Shown here one piece after another: positions 60,875 to 64,000 of a stretch of DNA of 64,000 nucleotides. The stretch lies in the NCBI GenBank assembly GCA_017397895.1, contig JAFQHP010000049.1, forward strand, positions 18,461 through 82,460, in the 5' to 3' direction. A model generated the notes under the pieces. The model did not search any database, was not told the DNA's origin, and saw only the letters and a list, made by a program, of their open reading frames with translations. The DNA is from Clostridia bacterium (GTDB taxonomy: Bacteria > Bacillota > Clostridia > Christensenellales > Aristaeellaceae). Within the stretch, counting starts at the first letter, position 1. Each line of letters opens with the position of its first letter. Position numbers and translations under genes: made by a program.

Positions 60875-63601
60875 ATGACAGAACCAAAGATTGATCTATT
60901 CCTCAGTTACGGCCGCGACCCCAAGCTCAAAAAAATCGTGAACAAAATAAAGGAAAGACTGAAACAGGAATTCAGGCTGTGGGTAGACCAGGAAAAAATA
61001 AAGACAGAAGACGACTGGCGAAGGGAAATCGTCCAGGCCATTGACGGCACCCGCATGACCGTGGGGCTGTTGCACACCCATTCCACCCGGCACCAGAGCG
61101 TATGCCTGGATGAACTGAGCATCTCCATCAGCGTGCCGGGCCGAAAGCTGATCACCATTATTCTGGAAAGCGAAAAGAAGCTGAAGATCCCCACCACTGT
61201 CACCAGAAACCAATGGCTGGATCTGTCAGAATGGGAAAAATATATCGGCACCGACCGGTGGGGCGAATATTTTGAACAGCGGATGGACCAATTGTGCACA
61301 TCCATCAAAAGCGAAGAAAACTACCAGTTCCAGGGGGAAATTACCACTCTCTACAAAATTCTCCAGCCTTCGGACTTCAACGGTAAAGCATTCCGGTATA
61401 CCAACTGTAAAAATAATGTGAAACGTAATTGGCTCACAAAGCAGATAACGGCATGGACCAAAGGGACAACAAACAAACGGGTATTGCTGCTCACCGGCGG
61501 TGCCGGCACGGGAAAGAGCCATTTTTCCGCCATTTACCAGCACTATAATCCTGCCTGCGGTGCTGCGGTTTTTTGCGAATATACCAAGGTGACACAGGAT
61601 TATGTCAAGCGCATCATCCGCTACCTGGCCTACACCTTTGCCACCAAATACCCGGATTACCGTTATCAGCTGCTGCAAAAATTCCGTCTGGACGGGCTGG
61701 TCAACGAAGAAAACATTGTATCCGACAGCAAATGCGCTGCCTTCTTTTCGGAAAATACGGAAGATTATCTGTTTGACACAATGCTGTGTATGCCCGTCAT
61801 CGGCGGCCACAACACCAGCACCGTGGTGGTCATCGACGCCCTGGATGAAGCAGGAAACGGCGAAACCAACCCGCTTGTGCAGTTCATCTGCGGAGATATG
61901 CTGCAAAAAATGCCCGCCCACATCAAATTTCTCATCACCGCCCGGCCGGAACCCATGATTCTTGCCGCAATGGAAAGATTGAAGCCCCGGGTGATCAACC
62001 TGAACCGGGAGGAGGCAGCCGGCACCAAGGATATTGAGCGCTACATCATTAAACGCCTGTCAAAAGCCGGCATGAAGGCCACACTGGCCCGTAAAGCTGC
62101 GGCAGGGCTGGCGCCCAGATGCCATCAGATGTTTTTGTATGCCGAGCTGGTATGTGATGAGATCATCAGCCACGGGCTCAGCGTGCAGAATATTTCCATG
62201 CTGCCGGAAGGCATCAGCGGGTTGTATCTAAGGTATTTTGACCGGCTGTTCCCCTGTCGGGCAGATTACGACAAGGTAAAGCCCCTGCTGCGCATTCTGT
62301 GCGGATTTGATACGGCAAACCCCTCTGAAACGATCCTGAAAAACATAGCCGGCACCAATGACGAGGCCCTGAATAATTTCTACATCGCCATGCGCTCCTT
62401 TGCCGTCAGCCATCCCGGCGACAAGGAAACCCGGGTGGCGCTGTTTCACAAATCTCTCTACGACTGGCTGACCGATAAAACCCTCAGCGGCCGCTATGCC
62501 ATTGACCTGAACCTGGGAAAGCAGGAAATTCTGGCCTATTGCAAGCAGATCATCGACCGGGGAGGTAAAGGCGAATCCTTCGACAGTCTGCTGACCGTAT
62601 ACCGCTTTGTGCAAAAAAACGGAAGCCTTGGAAAAGTGAAGCTGACCGATGCGTTCCTCTACGCCCTGCAATCGGAGGCTTACACGCACGATGCCTTTGA
62701 ACTGTATAAAGAAGTTGTTCAGAAAATCAGCCATCGGGCCGCGCTGTGGGGACACACCAGGATTTCCCTCCTCTCTCAGCTGGACCTGGTATTGTGGAAG
62801 CACGATCGGGATGAAAACAGCACGTCTGAAGACGCAAAGCAACTGATGGATCAGCTGGACAGCCAATACGGCGATATGATAAAAAACGATCCGGAGCTGT
62901 ACGGCAGCGCCATGATCAACCGCTTCTATATGCTGGGCAATCAGCCGGAAACCCGCAGCCAGGCCCTGGACATGGCAAAGGATATGATCGGCTACATACG
63001 CTCCTGTACAGAACAGCAAATGCCCAGTAAAAAGAGAAACCTGGCAAAGGTGCTGTATCACACAGGCAGAATGAAATACATGAACCACGATTACGAAAAC
63101 AGCATTGAATACTGCATTCTGGCCAATGAAACAGCAGAAGAAGCCTATGATGATCCCCGGAAAATGATCTGCCTGGCGGACATCATCCTGGGCAGCAGCT
63201 ACCGGAAACTGAATCGGTACGACGAGGCCATTGCGGTGCTGAAACGCGCACTGGAATACAACACGTCTTTGTACGGCAGGTATTCTCTCGATGCCGCCCG
63301 AGCCTGTCACAACCTGATGGTAGCCTTGTATGACAAGGCCGTGTACGAAAAAACAGAAATCAGCCCGCATTTCTTTACCCTGATGGAGGAACAAAAAAGA
63401 ATCATCACGGCCATTGTGGGTGATAAGAGCCACAGAATGCTGCGATGCCATTATTACATGGCATACGCCATGAAATATTGCAATCAAAAGGCCCGGGCTA
63501 TCGAGGCCGCCCAGGCATACCTGGCCATGGCGGATAAAGCCAAAGCCCTTCCGGAAGAAAAACAGAAGATGGAAGACCTGCTGAAAGAACTGACTGCCTG
63601 A
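60875..63601 (+). CDS. TIR-STAND NTPase-TPR protein (candidate immunity protein)
   Basis: 908 aa. The N-terminal TIR domain (about 5-140) starts KIDLFLSYGRDPKLKKIVNK and has a candidate NADase Glu80 in SVCLDEL. A STAND/NACHT-type NTPase follows: Walker A GGAGTGKS (208-215), Walker B TVVVIDALDEAG (316-327), then FLITARPEP and the late FHKSLYDWLTD. The C-terminal 300 residues are helical repeats, ending in TPR units (SYRKLNRYDEAIAVLKRALE). This layout is known in bacterial antiphage and conflict proteins, where the repeats sense a trigger and the TIR depletes NAD+. The ATG has AGAGG nine bases upstream. It lies next to a tRNA cluster, a common insertion point. Confidence 0.85.
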   Translation: MTEPKIDLFLSYGRDPKLKKIVNKIKERLKQEFRLWVDQEKIKTEDDWRREIVQAIDGTRMTVGLLHTHSTRHQSVCLDELSISISVPGRKLITIILESEKKLKIPTTVTRNQWLDLSEWEKYIGTDRWGEYFEQRMDQLCTSIKSEENYQFQGEITTLYKILQPSDFNGKAFRYTNCKNNVKRNWLTKQITAWTKGTTNKRVLLLTGGAGTGKSHFSAIYQHYNPACGAAVFCEYTKVTQDYVKRIIRYLAYTFATKYPDYRYQLLQKFRLDGLVNEENIVSDSKCAAFFSENTEDYLFDTMLCMPVIGGHNTSTVVVIDALDEAGNGETNPLVQFICGDMLQKMPAHIKFLITARPEPMILAAMERLKPRVINLNREEAAGTKDIERYIIKRLSKAGMKATLARKAAAGLAPRCHQMFLYAELVCDEIISHGLSVQNISMLPEGISGLYLRYFDRLFPCRADYDKVKPLLRILCGFDTANPSETILKNIAGTNDEALNNFYIAMRSFAVSHPGDKETRVALFHKSLYDWLTDKTLSGRYAIDLNLGKQEILAYCKQIIDRGGKGESFDSLLTVYRFVQKNGSLGKVKLTDAFLYALQSEAYTHDAFELYKEVVQKISHRAALWGHTRISLLSQLDLVLWKHDRDENSTSEDAKQLMDQLDSQYGDMIKNDPELYGSAMINRFYMLGNQPETRSQALDMAKDMIGYIRSCTEQQMPSKKRNLAKVLYHTGRMKYMNHDYENSIEYCILANETAEEAYDDPRKMICLADIILGSSYRKLNRYDEAIAVLKRALEYNTSLYGRYSLDAARACHNLMVALYDKAVYEKTEISPHFFTLMEEQKRIITAIVGDKSHRMLRCHYYMAYAMKYCNQKARAIEAAQAYLAMADKAKALPEEKQKMEDLLKELTA

Positions 63602-63619
63602 CCGTATGTTTGGAGGAAG

Positions 63620-63648
63620 GCCCGGGATACACTTCCCGGGCTTTTTTT
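63620..63648 (+). terminator. terminator after the TIR-STAND gene
   Basis: GCCCGGGA pairs with TCCCGGGC across a six-base loop and is followed by seven T. Confidence 0.92.
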
Positions 63649-63653
63649 ACACG

Positions 63654-63680
63654 AAAAAAGCACTTACTTTCGTAAGTGCT
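63654..63680 (-). terminator. terminator of the tRNA operon
   Basis: On the minus strand AGCACTTAC, loop GAAA, GTAAGTGCT, then TTTTTCG. It begins directly after the CCA end of the leucine tRNA. Confidence 0.92.
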
Positions 63681-63767
63681 TGGTGCGGGAAACAGGACTT
63701 GAACCTGCATGTCCGTTAGAACACATGAACCTGAATCATGCGCGTCTGCCAATTCCGCCATTCCCGC
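63681..63767 (-). tRNA. tRNA-Leu (anticodon CAG)
   Basis: 87 bases with CCA encoded. The acceptor is GCGGGAA/TTCCCGC. The anticodon stem is CATGA/TCATG around loop TTCAGGT, giving CAG. The long variable arm is typical of leucine tRNA, and the T-arm has GGTTCAAGTCC. It is the last tRNA of a three-gene operon. Confidence 0.95.
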
Positions 63768-63772
63768 AGATT

Positions 63773-63857
<85 letters not shown>

Positions 63858-63898
63858 AGGAATATCAGTTGTGAAAGATCATTCTTCTTTACAGAAGA

Positions 63899-63974
63899 TG
63901 GAGCTGGTGAAGGGACTTGAACCCGCAACCTGCTGATTACAAATCAGCTGCTCTGCCAATTGAGCTACACCAGC
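63899..63974 (-). tRNA. tRNA-Thr (anticodon TGT)
   Basis: 76 bases with CCA encoded. The acceptor is GCTGGTG/CACCAGC, the D-arm TAGCTCAATTGGCAGAGCA, anticodon loop TTTGTAA giving TGT, and T-arm GGGTTCAAGTCCC. It is the first visible tRNA of the leftward operon, which may continue beyond the right edge. Confidence 0.95.
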
Positions 63975-64000
63975 GTATCGCCCAATCGGGGGAAAATGGC

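Overview
The window reads as chromosome of a GC-rich, endospore-forming, Gram-positive anaerobe of the class Clostridia, probably a gut or rumen organism. The evidence is a SigK-type sporulation sigma factor, a GerA/GerB/GerC germination operon, ArgR, AddA and MreB of Firmicutes type, a stand-alone glycyl-radical-type protein, good sigma-A promoters (TTGACA/TATAAT, 16-18 bp spacing) and many glycosidases (GH13, GH51, GH92). The exact family cannot be fixed from sequence reading alone.

Layout. 1-5.1 kb: end of a branched-chain amino acid operon (ilvB end, ilvN, ilvC, ilvD), followed by a DUF815 AAA ATPase and a MaoC-like dehydratase. 5.3-8.4 kb, minus strand: argR, recN and a DUF89 phosphatase. 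8.6-13.7 kb: threonylcarbamoyl-AMP synthase, a GNAT acetyltransferase, a zinc-dependent phospholipase C-like protein, a serine hydrolase and a KdgK-type sugar kinase.

13.8-28.2 kb is the main discovery. A 14.37 kb element splits the mother-cell sigma factor gene sigK. The first 208 codons lie at 28.2-28.8 kb and the last 17 codons plus stop at 13.78-13.84 kb, both on the minus strand. The junctions share an 8-bp core. Joining them restores the reading frame through the recognition helix of region 4.2. The two element ends form a nearly palindromic attP around a central AC dinucleotide, and a large serine recombinase lies just inside one end. This is the logic of the Bacillus subtilis and Clostridioides difficile 'skin' elements, but the insertion point and cargo differ. 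The cargo is an AT-rich run of small ORFs, an SGNH esterase, an AraC regulator, a GH13 glucosidase, a HxlR-like regulator, a GH92 mannosidase, a manganese (yybP-ykoY) riboswitch-led operon (SRPBCC-like, ATC-hydrolase-like and membrane proteins), a RepA-type winged-helix protein, ParB and Fic.

28.9-31.2 kb: a LytTR/DUF3021 regulator pair followed by a second copy of the ATC-hydrolase/membrane-protein cassette. 31.3-42.1 kb: a GH51 arabinofuranosidase, then an oligopeptide ABC transporter operon (oppABCDF) whose subunits carry unusual insertions, ending with a membrane-anchored, ApbE-like protein. 42.4-52.8 kb: class A PBP, GNAT, addA, mreB, AraC regulator and a dicarboxylate/amino-acid symporter. 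52.8-53.6 kb: intergenic repeats and a small protein resembling the glycyl-radical tail of anaerobic ribonucleotide reductase. 53.7-57.4 kb: gerA-gerB-gerC. 57.5-60.7 kb: a secreted cysteine-rich protein and a DUF4003 protein. 60.9-63.6 kb: a TIR-STAND-TPR protein, a likely immunity or signalling NTPase. 63.7-64 kb: a Thr-Tyr-Leu tRNA operon on the minus strand.

A family of composite intergenic repeats, mostly beside terminators, recurs near 5.3, 10.1-10.35, 52.8-53.0 and 53.2 kb. No CRISPR array, rRNA or phage structural gene was seen.
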